Source of the DNA: an uncultured Alphaproteobacteria bacterium
GTDB taxonomy: Bacteria > Pseudomonadota > Alphaproteobacteria > Methylaequorales > Methylaequoraceae
Assembly: GCA_902536655.1 (NCBI GenBank)
Contig: CACAYF010000014.1
Location: 1-37,225, forward strand
Reading direction: 5' to 3'
DNA length: 37,225 nt
Part shown: positions 16,579 through 25,516 of the stretch, piece after piece
How the letters are laid out: the number at the start of each line of letters is the position of its first letter
Position numbering within the stretch: position 1 is the first letter of the stretch
Notes under the pieces: generated by a model
Databases searched by the model: none
What the model saw: only the letters and a program-made list of their open reading frames with translations
Told to the model about the DNA's origin: nothing
Made by a program: the position numbers and the translations under genes

Positions 16579-17477
16579 TTTATAAATATATCCTCTAAAT
16601 CTGATTCCTTAGTTGTTATATCTTTTAAGTCTATCTTACTGTTAATAAATTCTTTTATCAATTCAGCAGTATTAATTTCGTTTTTATTAAACTTAAGGGT
16701 TGCTGATTGATCGTCTTTCAAAATACAAAAGTCTTTAATTTTTTTGGGAAGGTCTTTTACTTTTTTTGAAAACTCGACTTTAACTTCTTTTTCTTCAAGA
16801 ATTTTAAGCAAATTTGTTTTAGTATCATTTGCTATAACTTTACCTTTATTAATAACTGCAATCTCATCACACAACAATTCAGCTTCCTTAAGATAGTGTG
16901 TAGTTAAAATAATCGTGGTCCCTTTTTTATTAAGTTCTTTTATTGACTTCCATAATTTTGCTCGAAGTTCAACATCTACACCAGCAGTCGGTTCGTCAAG
17001 AATTAGAACTGGAGGGCTATGAACCATTGCTTTAGCTACCATCAATCTTCTTTTCATTCCTCCTGATAAACTCCTAGCGTATGCATCTGCTTTTTCTCCT
17101 AGTCCAAGAGTATTTAAAATTTCCTGATTTCTTATGTTTTTTTTTGCTACAGCATACATCCCAGCCTGTATGTTCATAATTTCCATTGGTGTGAAAAATG
17201 GATCTATCACAATTTCTTGTGGAACAACACCTAGATTGCCTCTGACAGTTTTTGGATCAGTATCTAGATTTACCCCACATACAAATACTTCTCCACTAGT
17301 TTTATTAACTAATCCAGCTAAAATATTTATAAAAGTACTTTTCCCAGCTCCATTTGGACCTAACAAACCAAAAATAGAACCTTCATTAATTGTTAAATCA
17401 ATGTGGTTGAGGGCATATTGCGAACTCGTAAGATATTTTTTTGCTAGTTTTTTAACACAAATTATTTTTCTTTTCAT
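16563..17477 (-). CDS. ABC transporter ATP-binding protein (ABC-2/NodI-NatA type)
   Basis: 304-aa nucleotide-binding subunit of an exporter. Walker A is GPNGAGKST (about 39-47), the Q-loop is VVPQE, the signature is LSGGMKRRL, Walker B is LILDEPTAGVD and the H-loop is TTHYLKEAE. A C-terminal extension of about 80 residues is typical of drug/polysaccharide-type ABC-2 ATPases. No permease gene is adjacent: downstream is the hydrolase and upstream is a divergent gene, so the membrane partner must be encoded elsewhere. It is first in the minus-strand unit that continues through the lipoprotein hydrolase and three small genes. A -10-like TATAAT occurs just before the ATG, so the leader would be very short. 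Confidence 0.9.
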   Translation of the reverse strand: MKRKIICVKKLAKKYLTSSQYALNHIDLTINEGSIFGLLGPNGAGKSTFINILAGLVNKTSGEVFVCGVNLDTDPKTVRGNLGVVPQEIVIDPFFTPMEIMNIQAGMYAVAKKNIRNQEILNTLGLGEKADAYARSLSGGMKRRLMVAKAMVHSPPVLILDEPTAGVDVELRAKLWKSIKELNKKGTTIILTTHYLKEAELLCDEIAVINKGKVIANDTKTNLLKILEEKEVKVEFSKKVKDLPKKIKDFCILKDDQSATLKFNKNEINTAELIKEFINSKIDLKDITTKESDLEDIFIKLLKN

Positions 17478-17541
17478 TATTATATATATTATATATGTAT
17501 TCGATATTTTAAAAATATGATATTTTTTGAACTTTAGTGTT
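17478..17541. promoter_or_regulatory. Divergent promoter region between ABC ATPase and zf-CHCC genes
   Basis: 64 bp, almost entirely A and T, containing alternating TATA runs (17480-17496) and a near-palindromic ATATTTTAAAAATAT. Minus-strand TATAAT-like hexamers lie at 17488-17493 and 17479-17484, and a plus-strand TATGAT at 17516-17521. Exact promoters cannot be chosen by eye. Confidence 0.3.
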
Positions 17542-17706
17542 ATGGACTTTAATTTTCAAACAGAAATAAAATATATTGATAGCGATACAGCAAGTTGTAG
17601 TGGAGATGGGTTTAAAGAATCCCATCCGTTAATCTACCTCGACTTATCATCTGGAAAAATTGCAACATGCCCATATTGTAGTGCAAAATTTAAAAAGAAG
17701 ATATGA
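17542..17706 (+). CDS. zf-CHCC zinc-finger protein (NDUFS6-like)
   Basis: 54-aa protein with the zf-CHCC pattern: Cys19 in SCSGDG, His28 in SHPLIYLDL, and Cys43/Cys46 in TCPYCSAKF, the four zinc ligands. This is the bacterial counterpart of mitochondrial complex I subunit NDUFS6 and is widespread in alphaproteobacteria; a role in complex I assembly or structure is inferred from that homology. The ATG at 17542 is the only one and gives the whole domain. Its stop codon overlaps the polA start by 4 bp (ATGA), so the two genes are translationally coupled. Confidence 0.9.
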   Translation: MDFNFQTEIKYIDSDTASCSGDGFKESHPLIYLDLSSGKIATCPYCSAKFKKKI

Positions 17707-20486
17707 ATTCGGTTGGAAATGAATTAGTTCTAGTAGATGGTTCTGGCTATATATTTAGAGCTTACTATGCTCTTCCTCCAATGTTTAGATCCGACGGACT
17801 ACCAGTAAACGCAGTTTTTGGTTTTACCAATATGCTTCTTAAATTAATTGATGACATTCAAAGTGAGAAAGGGGGAAATGTTGCAATCGCAGTGATATTT
17901 GATGCAGCAAGAAAGACATTTAGAAATGACATTTATCCAAACTATAAAGCAAATAGATCTGATCCTCCTGAAGACTTGAAACCTCAATTTGATATAATAA
18001 AAAAAGTTCCTGATGCCTTCAACCTTCAATCAATTGATTCATTAGGTTTTGAAGCTGATGATTTAATCGCATCTTATTCAAAAAAAGCAAAAGCAGAAGG
18101 AAAAAAAATTACAATTATTTCTTCTGATAAAGATCTAATGCAACTTTTAGGCAAAAATGTTTCGATGATAGATCCATTAAAAAAAAAGGAAATAACCTCT
18201 GAAAGTGTAATTGAAAAGTTTGGAGTTGGTCCTGAAAAAGTTATTGAAGTTCAGGCATTGGCTGGAGATACTTCAGATAATATTCCAGGTGTCCCAGGAA
18301 TTGGTCCAAAAACAGCTTCACAACTAATAAATGAATATGGAAATATTGAAAATCTAATTGCAAATGTCAAAAATATAAAACAAGAAAAAAGAAAAGAGGC
18401 TATTTCAGAAAATAAAGATCTTCTAATTATATCGAAGAAGCTAGTAACTCTGAAAGATGATGTAGACCTCCCTGTTTCAATTGAAAAATTGAATTTTAAG
18501 CCATTAGAGGTTCAAAAACTTACTAAATTTTTAGATGAAATGGAGTTCAATAGAATTAAATCGTTAGTAACCAATAAATTTGGTTCAAAAAATCAGCTAC
18601 CTTCTGAAACGGAAGAACATAATAATCAACAGAGAGACAATGAATATTTCATTCCTTTAAGAGAAAAAGTAAATCGCGGAATTTACGAACTAATTTTAAA
18701 TGAAAAAGATTTAACAAAGTGGATCCAAAAAATTATTGAGAGTGGAGTTGTAGCTATAGATTGTGAAACAACTTCTCTGAATGCTACTGAGGCGGAAATT
18801 GTTGGTTTTTCAATGTCTATTGAGAATAGCCAAGCATGTTATATTCCCTTAAATCATAAAGGATTGAAAAATCAAGTAGATTTAAATGTCTTTATTGAAA
18901 AAATTAAAATAATTTTAGAGGACAACTCAATACTGAAAATCGGACAAAACATTAAATATGATTTCATAATTCTCAAGGGATTAGGAGTCAGCATAAATAA
19001 TATGGACGATACTATGCTTATGTCATATGTTTTGAGAACTGGTCAAAGAGGACACGGATTAGACGAACTGTCATCTGATTTTTTATTTCATGAGACTATT
19101 AAATATTCAGATGTAACCGTAGTTGAAAAAAAAAAAATTTTGTTTTCAGAAGTTTCTGCGGATAAAGCAAAAAATTATGCTGCTGAAGACGCAGATGTTA
19201 CCTATAGATTGTGGGAAATCCTTAAAATTTTATTAATCAAGGAAGGACTTTATGACTTTTATTTTTATTTTGAAAAACCATTGATAGAAGTGATTGCAGA
19301 AATGGAGATTGCAGGATGTAAAGTTGATAATCCTAAATTAACCAAACTTTCTGGAGAATTTTCAGAAAAAATGTCAATTATAGAAAGCGAAATTTTTAAG
19401 TTGAGCAAAGAAGATTTTAACATAGGATCACCAAAGCAGTTGGGGGAGGTTTTATTTGATAAGCTTAAACTTCCTTATGGTAAAAAAGGTAAAAGTGGGA
19501 ACTATCAGACTGATGTTAAAGTTCTCGAAAAATTAAAATCTGAAAATTTTAATATTGCATCCTTAGTTTTGGATTGGAGACAATATTCAAAGTTACGGGG
19601 TACATATTGTGAGGGTTTATTATCAAGAGAAAATGTTAAAACAAATAGAATTCACACATCGTTTGGTATGGCGAGCACTTTAACTGGAAGACTGTCATCA
19701 AATGATCCTAATTTACAAAATATCCCAATTAAAACCGAGGAAGGAAGGGAAATTAGAAAAGTATTTATATGTGATGAAAAAAATCGAATCATCTCAATTG
19801 ATTACTCTCAAATTGAATTAAGAATTTTAGCGCATGTTGCAAACATAAAAACTTTAATAAATGCTTTTGAAAATGATAGTGATATTCATACTGTTACAGC
19901 TATGGAAGTCTTTCAGATTTCAAAAGACAAAGTTACTAATGAATTTAGAAGAAAGGCAAAGATAATTAATTTTGGAATTATATATGGAATTTCTGCCTAT
20001 GGTTTAGCTTTACAACTAGAAATCCCAAATAGCGAAGCAAAAATGTACATGGATCAATATTTTAAAAAATATCCTGGTATTAAAGATTATATGAGAAACA
20101 CGATTCAAGAATGTAGATCGAACGGTTATGTCAAAACACCTTTCGGGAGAAGGATTTTTATTCCATTTATAAATGATAAAGTTGTTACAAGAAAAAATTT
20201 TGCTGAAAGATCTGCTATTAACGCTCCTATTCAGGGTGGAGCAGCAGATATGATAAAATTAGCTATGCCAAATGTTCAGAAATTTTTAGTAGATGAGAAA
20301 TTACAGACAAAGATCTTACTACAGGTTCATGATGAATTATTATTCGAATCTCCTCAAAGTGAAATAGATATAATAAAAAACAAGATTCCTGAAATAATGA
20401 CAAGTTCACATAAAAAATTTATCTCTTTAAAAGTGCCAATCAAAGTTGATATAGGTGTTGGTAATAGTTGGGATGATGCTCATTGA
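17703..20486 (+). CDS. polA: DNA polymerase I
   Basis: 927-aa repair and Okazaki-fragment polymerase with all three domains. The 5' nuclease (about 1-295) has LVDGSGYIFRAYYALP, FEADDLIA and GDTSDNIPGVPGIGPKTA. The 3'-5' proofreading domain has intact acidic residues: Asp353 and Glu355 in AIDCETTSL, NIKYD, and YAAEDADVT. The polymerase domain has motif A SIDYSQIELR (Asp700), motif B RRKAKIINFGIIYG and motif C VHDELLFE (Asp877). Residue numbering closely follows the E. coli enzyme (928 aa). The start is fixed by the ATGA overlap with the zf-CHCC gene. An A12 tract at 19126-19137 encodes lysines within the exonuclease domain. The 3' end overlaps the convergent HugZ-like gene by 7 bp. Confidence 0.98.
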   Translation: MNSVGNELVLVDGSGYIFRAYYALPPMFRSDGLPVNAVFGFTNMLLKLIDDIQSEKGGNVAIAVIFDAARKTFRNDIYPNYKANRSDPPEDLKPQFDIIKKVPDAFNLQSIDSLGFEADDLIASYSKKAKAEGKKITIISSDKDLMQLLGKNVSMIDPLKKKEITSESVIEKFGVGPEKVIEVQALAGDTSDNIPGVPGIGPKTASQLINEYGNIENLIANVKNIKQEKRKEAISENKDLLIISKKLVTLKDDVDLPVSIEKLNFKPLEVQKLTKFLDEMEFNRIKSLVTNKFGSKNQLPSETEEHNNQQRDNEYFIPLREKVNRGIYELILNEKDLTKWIQKIIESGVVAIDCETTSLNATEAEIVGFSMSIENSQACYIPLNHKGLKNQVDLNVFIEKIKIILEDNSILKIGQNIKYDFIILKGLGVSINNMDDTMLMSYVLRTGQRGHGLDELSSDFLFHETIKYSDVTVVEKKKILFSEVSADKAKNYAAEDADVTYRLWEILKILLIKEGLYDFYFYFEKPLIEVIAEMEIAGCKVDNPKLTKLSGEFSEKMSIIESEIFKLSKEDFNIGSPKQLGEVLFDKLKLPYGKKGKSGNYQTDVKVLEKLKSENFNIASLVLDWRQYSKLRGTYCEGLLSRENVKTNRIHTSFGMASTLTGRLSSNDPNLQNIPIKTEEGREIRKVFICDEKNRIISIDYSQIELRILAHVANIKTLINAFENDSDIHTVTAMEVFQISKDKVTNEFRRKAKIINFGIIYGISAYGLALQLEIPNSEAKMYMDQYFKKYPGIKDYMRNTIQECRSNGYVKTPFGRRIFIPFINDKVVTRKNFAERSAINAPIQGGAADMIKLAMPNVQKFLVDEKLQTKILLQVHDELLFESPQSEIDIIKNKIPEIMTSSHKKFISLKVPIKVDIGVGNSWDDAH

Positions 20487-21271
20487 GAAATAGATGCTTG
20501 CTTATGCAGTTTTACAAAAACCCCTCTTAATTTTGATGCGTTGTCAATCGACCTTTCAAAACAATATCTTATAACCTTATCTTTTTTTCTTAGATCAAAT
20601 CCGTCTGGATCAACTCCGATAAGCTGCCAATTTTTTTTCAGGCTTAAAGAAATCCCTTTGATAAACTTTTTCACATATAAATCGATTGATTCTTTATGAT
20701 GGTCGTTCATATGTGATATGATGCTAGTTTCAGATTCTTGAAAATTTTTGAAGTCATTACATATGAGGTCCTTTTTTGAAAACCACTTTACACTTGCAAA
20801 CCCACCTATAAGATGAGCTCCTATTATTTCTAATCTATAAAAATTCATGTCGGAAAAGTTAGCGTACAAATTGGATGTAGGATGTCTATTTAAAAATCTA
20901 GTTTTGTGATTTAAATTTTTCGTTATTTTTAATTTTCCTATTAGTGTTACCCTTGGTCTTGACATTGGATCTTCATAATTAAAAGGATTTTTTTTGAATT
21001 TAGGGAAATAGGGATAAAGCTTTTGTTCTTCACAAAGCATCAGTGAAACCAAATTATCTTTAGAAATATTGGTAGTGTGTTCAGATAATTTTGAAAGTAG
21101 AACAATAGGACTTAAGTCGTAATCAAACGCCGTAAGGGTGAAAGTTGAATAAGGAAAGGTTTGTTTAACATTAATTTTTTTAGCTCCAAAGCTCCTTGGA
21201 TCAAAACTAGTCGACAGATATCCTCTTGAAGTGGATCTTATTAATTGTCTTGTGGCGTAATTAATTTTCAT
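20480..21271 (-). CDS. HugZ-like haem-utilisation protein (PNPOx-like fold plus DUF2470)
   Basis: 263 aa. The central part is a split-barrel flavin-reductase/pyridoxamine-oxidase-like domain: SRGYLSTS near residue 15, SRPRVTLIGKL, and FYRLEIIGAHLIGGFASVKWF at 144-164. The C-terminal DUF2470 domain has the ISHMNDHHKESIDLY motif (185-199) and ends near WQLIGVDPDGFDL. This combination is the HugZ/HutZ family, which degrades haem or handles haem iron, and some members are only predicted to bind haem. Iron scavenging from haem is the likely role but is inferred. The gene is divergent from the PCuAC gene across 48 bp and convergent with polA. Confidence 0.85.
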   Translation of the reverse strand: MKINYATRQLIRSTSRGYLSTSFDPRSFGAKKINVKQTFPYSTFTLTAFDYDLSPIVLLSKLSEHTTNISKDNLVSLMLCEEQKLYPYFPKFKKNPFNYEDPMSRPRVTLIGKLKITKNLNHKTRFLNRHPTSNLYANFSDMNFYRLEIIGAHLIGGFASVKWFSKKDLICNDFKNFQESETSIISHMNDHHKESIDLYVKKFIKGISLSLKKNWQLIGVDPDGFDLRKKDKVIRYCFERSIDNASKLRGVFVKLHKQASISQ

Positions 21272-21319
21272 TCTTTTCTCTTAATATATTATGTATAATA
21301 ACTTAAGGATTTAATTTAA
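21272..21319. promoter_or_regulatory. Divergent region between HugZ-like and PCuAC genes
   Basis: 48 bp with two plus-strand -10-like hexamers, TATATT at 21285-21290 and a consensus TATAAT at 21294-21299, and AAGGA at 21305-21309 as ribosome-binding site for the PCuAC gene. Use of the second hexamer would start the message inside the ribosome-binding site, so the first is more likely. No -35 element is obvious. Confidence 0.35.
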
Positions 21320-21775
21320 ATGAAAAATTTCAAATACATACAATTTATATTTCTCTTGATATTATCAAATTCAGTAAATTCAAATCAAGATTCTATAGTC
21401 TTTCACGGAGCTTATACATTTGAGACTTTTGATGGTCAAAGAGCATGTGCTGTCTATGTTTCTATTTTCAATAATACCAATAAGGATTTCTTAATAGAAT
21501 CAATATCTACTAAAGTGGCTTCAAAAGCTGAAATTCATGAAATTGAGACTGAAAACGAAATTATCAAAATGAAAAAGAAAGAAAATTTTTTAATAAAATC
21601 TAAACAGCAAGTTTTTTTTCAACCTGGCGGAACTCATTTGATGTTAATGGGTTTAAAAAAAAAACTTGCTGATGGATCTTCTTTTAAGGTTGAGTTTTCA
21701 TTAAATGACGGAAGTAAAAAGAAAGTACCTGTTATGGTTTTAAATGAAAAATTGAAAGAGAACTTTATCGAGTAA
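21320..21775 (+). CDS. PCuAC copper chaperone
   Basis: 151-aa periplasmic protein that binds Cu(I) and helps load cytochrome c oxidase with copper together with SCO proteins. A signal peptide (about 1-21) is followed by a cupredoxin-like domain. The copper motif is complete with canonical spacing, H-x10-M-x21-H-x-M: His73, Met84, His106 and Met108. The GGTHLMLMGL segment is also characteristic. It lies 1 bp before hprK, so it may be the first gene of the phosphotransfer operon, an unusual companion that may only reflect genome compaction. SCO1 is at 3912-4505. Confidence 0.93.
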   Translation: MKNFKYIQFIFLLILSNSVNSNQDSIVFHGAYTFETFDGQRACAVYVSIFNNTNKDFLIESISTKVASKAEIHEIETENEIIKMKKKENFLIKSKQQVFFQPGGTHLMLMGLKKKLADGSSFKVEFSLNDGSKKKVPVMVLNEKLKENFIE

Positions 21776-21776
21776 A

Positions 21777-22205
21777 ATGAATTTAAAGAGAATTCATAGC
21801 ACGTCTGTGGTAATAGATGATAACGGAGTGTTAATTTTAGGTGATTCTGGTTCTGGAAAATCAGATTTAGCATTGAGATTGATTGATAGTGGCGCAACTT
21901 TAATTTCAGATGACATTTCGATTTGTAGAAAAAATTCAAATAATATTTATCTTTATTGTCCTCCAGAAATTAAGGGTTTGCTTGAAGTAAGAGAGATTGG
22001 AATAATTACAGTTCCTTTTGTCGAAAGAATAAAATTACGATTAGTTGTTAATTTGAACAATAATAATAATAATGAAAGGTTTCCAAAGGATACTTCTTTT
22101 AGAATAATGGGAATTAAGATTCCTACTATCAATATTGAAGGAAAAAATTCATCCGCAGTTGCAAAGATTAAAGTAAAATTGAATGAAATTAGAGAAACAA
22201 TATAA
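21777..22205 (+). CDS. hprK: HPr kinase/phosphorylase, short alphaproteobacterial form
   Basis: 142 aa comprising only the C-terminal catalytic domain; Gram-positive HprK is about 310 aa with an N-terminal domain, and the short form is known from alphaproteobacteria. Walker A is GDSGSGKS (22-29), and LISDDI and the HprK signature LEVREIGI follow. It phosphorylates the regulatory serine of HPr, and that serine (Ser50) is present in the HPr domain encoded at 23441. The gene overlaps rapZ by 23 bp and sits 1 bp after the PCuAC gene. The low-complexity NLNNNNNNERF loop is encoded by AAT repeats. Confidence 0.93.
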   Translation: MNLKRIHSTSVVIDDNGVLILGDSGSGKSDLALRLIDSGATLISDDISICRKNSNNIYLYCPPEIKGLLEVREIGIITVPFVERIKLRLVVNLNNNNNNERFPKDTSFRIMGIKIPTINIEGKNSSAVAKIKVKLNEIRETI

Positions 22206-23040
22206 AGTTTTCATAGTTACTGGACTATCAGGTGCTGGTAGGTCATCAGCATTAAAAATTTTTGAAGATATGGGTTTTGAGGCAATTGATAATTTGCCGA
22301 CCTACCTTTTGAGTAATATTATAAACACAAAGATAAAAAGAAATCTTGCCGTCGGAATTGATGTTAGAACAAGAGACTTTGATCCAAAAAAAGTAGCTAA
22401 AGAGATTTCCCAAAAAAAAAAGAATTTAACTCTTTCAGTCATTTTTTTTGATTGCGACAACACAACTTTATTGAACAGGTTTAAAGAAAGTAGAAGAGTT
22501 CACCCTTTAAAATTAGATTTACCAATTGTAGAAAAAATTGAAGCAGAGAGGAATTGGCTTAAACCTTTATTGAATATCAATGACTACTACATTGATACAT
22601 CAAAATTTACTTTAAACCTTCTAAAAAATGAGATGCAAATTTTGTTTAAAAAACTCTCTGACTCAAAAATTAATGTAAGAATTATTTCTTTTGGATATAA
22701 ATTTGGCTTACCAAGAGAAGCGGATATTATTTTCGATATGAGATTTTTAAGGAACCCATTTTATGAAAAAAAAATTAAAAATTTTGATGGTAAAAACTTA
22801 AAAGTAATAAATTTTGTTAAAAAACAGGAGTATTTTGATTTTTTTTTTGATAGGCTCTTGTCACTGTTTAATAATATTCTTGAGGGATATAAAAAAGAAG
22901 GAAAAGAACACATCACTATAGCGTTTGGTTGTACAGGTGGAGTCCATAGATCTGTTGTATCAAGCGACTATTTCTTTACTTTAATAAAAAATAATAGAAA
23001 ATTAAGGATTTTTATAGAACATAGAGATATAGCAAAATGA
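22183..23040 (+). CDS. rapZ: RapZ-family nucleotide-binding protein
   Basis: 285 aa. N-terminal P-loop TGLSGAGRSSAL (residues 13-24), where Arg replaces the usual Walker Lys, followed by FEDMGFEAIDNLP; the C-terminal domain has FGCTGGVHRSV. In E. coli, RapZ delivers the small RNA GlmZ to RNase E and binds glucosamine-6-phosphate. Outside gammaproteobacteria its targets are unknown, but linkage to hprK and PTS genes is recurrent, pointing to a sensor role connected with the PTS. It overlaps hprK by 23 bp and the EIIA gene by 4 bp (ATGA). The length matches the family (about 285 aa). Confidence 0.95.
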   Translation: MKLEKQYKVFIVTGLSGAGRSSALKIFEDMGFEAIDNLPTYLLSNIINTKIKRNLAVGIDVRTRDFDPKKVAKEISQKKKNLTLSVIFFDCDNTTLLNRFKESRRVHPLKLDLPIVEKIEAERNWLKPLLNINDYYIDTSKFTLNLLKNEMQILFKKLSDSKINVRIISFGYKFGLPREADIIFDMRFLRNPFYEKKIKNFDGKNLKVINFVKKQEYFDFFFDRLLSLFNNILEGYKKEGKEHITIAFGCTGGVHRSVVSSDYFFTLIKNNRKLRIFIEHRDIAK

Positions 23041-23459
23041 TTGGTGTAGTTTTAGTAAGTCATGAAAATATTGCAAAAGAGATGCTGAGTGTCATTCAAC
23101 ATATTGTTGGTCCACAAGAAAACCTAATGGCGATATCTATCTTTCCTGATGATGATATGGAGAAAAAAAGATTAGAAATTCTTGATTCAGTAAAAAAAGT
23201 AGATTCTGGTAAAGGTGTAATTGTTTTAACAGATATGTTTGGCGGAACTCCTTCAAATCTAGCGATTTCAGTTATGGATAATGAAAAAATTGAAGTTGTA
23301 GCTGGTGTAAATCTTCCAATGTTGATTAAAATGATGTCGATCAGGAATAAAAAGTCAATTAAAGAGATAATAATGATCTCACAAGAATCGGGTCGAAAGT
23401 ATATAAATGTGGCATCAGCATTTTTTGAGGAAAAAAAAGATTGGAACAAAAAAAAGTAG
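23037..23459 (+). CDS. PTS EIIA component, mannose/fructose-type (regulatory)
   Basis: 140-aa EIIA(Man)-like domain. The phosphoacceptor is His9 in VLVSHENIAKEML, and FGGTPSNLA is the other family signature. It accepts phosphate from HPr-His. In this operon no EIIB, EIIC or EIID follows, so it is not part of a sugar permease and is probably a regulator, as described for the ManX-type EIIA of other alphaproteobacteria. It overlaps rapZ by 4 bp (ATGA), and the HPr::EI gene starts 19 bp inside its 3' end. Confidence 0.93.
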   Translation: MIGVVLVSHENIAKEMLSVIQHIVGPQENLMAISIFPDDDMEKKRLEILDSVKKVDSGKGVIVLTDMFGGTPSNLAISVMDNEKIEVVAGVNLPMLIKMMSIRNKKSIKEIIMISQESGRKYINVASAFFEEKKDWNKKK

Positions 23460-25516
23460 AAAGAAAAATATTAATAACCAATAAGCTTGGAATTCATGCA
23501 AGAGCAGCAGCAAAGTTTGTAGAATTAACTTCCAAATGTGATTCAAAGTTTATTGTTAAAAAAGGTTCAAAGGTTGTAAATGGTTCATCTCTTCTGGGGT
23601 TGATGACTTTGGCTGCTGCCAAAGGAACGGAAATAAAAGTCCAATGTATTGGAAGTAATTCAGAAAATGATTTAAAAAAACTAATTAGTTTAATAAATAA
23701 TAATTTTGGAGAAGAAAAACCTTTATCTGAGAATACAGATAAAGAGTTTGTCTTAAAAGGAATTGGGGTTTCAAGCGGATATGCAATAGGAAGTTGTTTT
23801 GTAAAACAAAAAACTAACCTCTCAAACGTAAGATATAATATTTCCATATCATCAGTTCAAAAAGAAATATTAAGATTGGAAAAGGCAGTCAAAGTTTCGA
23901 TTAAGGACATCAAAAAGATTATCCAAAAAACTAATCACCATAAAAATGATATCTATAAAGAGATGAAATTTATGTTAGAGGCCAATATTTCAATAATTAG
24001 ATCATCATCACTTATGAAGGACGCGAAACAAAGAATAAGGGAGGACCTCATAAATGCAGAATATGCAGTTAACGAAGTGCTTAATAAGCATTCAAAAATT
24101 TTTAAACGCATAAAGGACGACTACTTAAAAGATAGATTTGATGATGTGAGAGATGTTTGTGCGAGGATAATTGATAACCTTCAAAAAAAAAAAAATCAGA
24201 CCAGTATTAAAAACAATCAAATATTATTTTCGTCTGAATTGAGTCCGTCTGATTTATTAGCTAATACAAAAATTAAATTTTTGGGACTAGCAAGTATGTT
24301 TGGAGGCCCTGAAGGTCATTTTGCAATAGTAGCTAGGTCTTTGTCGATTCCAACTGTAGTTGGTTTGAAAAACGCTCTTAAATATCTCAAAAACGGAGAA
24401 AAAATCATTATAGACGGTGATAAAGGATTGTTGATCAAGAACCCTTCAAAGAAAACAATATTAATATATAAAAAAAAAATAGAAGAAAAAAAAAATGAGG
24501 ATCAGAAATTAAATTCATTTATTAAGACCATTCCCACTACCAATGATAACAAAAGAGTAAAAATTGAGGCTAACGTTGATGATTCTGATGAAGTAAAAAT
24601 TTCAATGAAAAAAGGAATAGATGGTATTGGTTTATATAGGACAGAGTATCTTTTTATGAACAAGAAAATCATACCTTCTGAAGAAGATCAATTTAATTCG
24701 ATCAAAAAATCTCTTATGCATCTGAAAGGAAAGCCACTTACAATAAGAACTTTAGACGTTGGCAATGATAAAAAAGTTCCATCTATAGAAAAATATTTAA
24801 CAAAATCACCCAATCCTGCTTTGGGTCTAAGAGCTATAAGATTAACATTAGCTTTTCCAAAAATTTTTAAAAGACAAATTTCAGCTATTCTCAGAGCAAG
24901 CTCGTTTGGCAATATAAGAATAATGTTACCAATGGTTTCAAATGTATCAGAGTTAATTGAGACAAAAAAAATAATAAAAGAGGTAAAAAAAGATTTGTTA
25001 AAAAAAAATAAAAAGTTAAAGCTTACTGTTCCTAAGATTGGGGTATTAATTGAAACACCGGCGGCAGCATTGATATCCGAAGCTTTGGCTAAAAATTGTG
25101 ATTTTTTTGCTATTGGGACAAATGATTTAACAATGTATACCTTAGCCATAGATAGAGGTGATGAGGAGGTTGCAAAAATATATGATCCTGGACACTTATC
25201 TGTTTTAAAACTAATTCGAATGGCTGCGAAGTCTGCAGACAGAAATAAAATTCCTGTAAGTATTTGTGGAGAGATGGCCGGAGATACGTTATTTACTCCT
25301 ATTCTTATTGGAATGGGGATAAGAACACTGTCAATGAGTACATCTCGAATATTGAAAGTAAAACAATATTTAAGTCAAATTAATTCAAATGAAGTAAAAA
25401 AAATTTCAGATGATATTTTCAAACAAGATGATAATGTGGTGATAAAAAATATTTTGTACAATTACAACCAAGAAATCAATAAAAGGATAAGAGTAAAAAA
25501 AAATGGACGATTTTAA
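23441..25516 (+). CDS. ptsI: HPr::Enzyme I fusion (PEP-protein phosphotransferase)
   Basis: 691 aa. Residues 1-90 form an HPr domain with the EI-phosphorylated His19 ([11 protein letters not shown]) and an HprK-type serine, Ser50, in [12 protein letters not shown]. From about 101 comes Enzyme I: the phosphohistidine His293 in [13 protein letters not shown] (an alphaproteobacterial GH variant of TSH), the PEP-binding barrel with [36 protein letters not shown] and [13 protein letters not shown], and Cys609 in SICGEMAGD. Both phosphocarriers are complete, so PEP phosphate can pass from His293 to His19 within one chain. The start is TTG at 23441, overlapping the EIIA gene by 19 bp, with GAGG upstream. 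Separate ptsH and ptsI are the usual state. An A13 tract is at 24183-24195. ahcY overlaps by 14 bp. Confidence 0.95.
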   Translation: MEQKKVERKILITNKLGIHARAAAKFVELTSKCDSKFIVKKGSKVVNGSSLLGLMTLAAAKGTEIKVQCIGSNSENDLKKLISLINNNFGEEKPLSENTDKEFVLKGIGVSSGYAIGSCFVKQKTNLSNVRYNISISSVQKEILRLEKAVKVSIKDIKKIIQKTNHHKNDIYKEMKFMLEANISIIRSSSLMKDAKQRIREDLINAEYAVNEVLNKHSKIFKRIKDDYLKDRFDDVRDVCARIIDNLQKKKNQTSIKNNQILFSSELSPSDLLANTKIKFLGLASMFGGPEGHFAIVARSLSIPTVVGLKNALKYLKNGEKIIIDGDKGLLIKNPSKKTILIYKKKIEEKKNEDQKLNSFIKTIPTTNDNKRVKIEANVDDSDEVKISMKKGIDGIGLYRTEYLFMNKKIIPSEEDQFNSIKKSLMHLKGKPLTIRTLDVGNDKKVPSIEKYLTKSPNPALGLRAIRLTLAFPKIFKRQISAILRASSFGNIRIMLPMVSNVSELIETKKIIKEVKKDLLKKNKKLKLTVPKIGVLIETPAAALISEALAKNCDFFAIGTNDLTMYTLAIDRGDEEVAKIYDPGHLSVLKLIRMAAKSADRNKIPVSICGEMAGDTLFTPILIGMGIRTLSMSTSRILKVKQYLSQINSNEVKKISDDIFKQDDNVVIKNILYNYNQEINKRIRVKKNGRF

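Noticed and set aside
17134-17520. Open frame of 128 codons on the plus strand opposite the ABC ATPase
   Set aside because: The product has no recognisable features, and the minus-strand frame carries all the ABC motifs; it is an antisense shadow.
24688-25149. Open frame of 153 codons antisense to the Enzyme I domain
   Set aside because: It mirrors the conserved EI barrel, and low-complexity hydrophobic translation is expected from the antisense strand of this composition.
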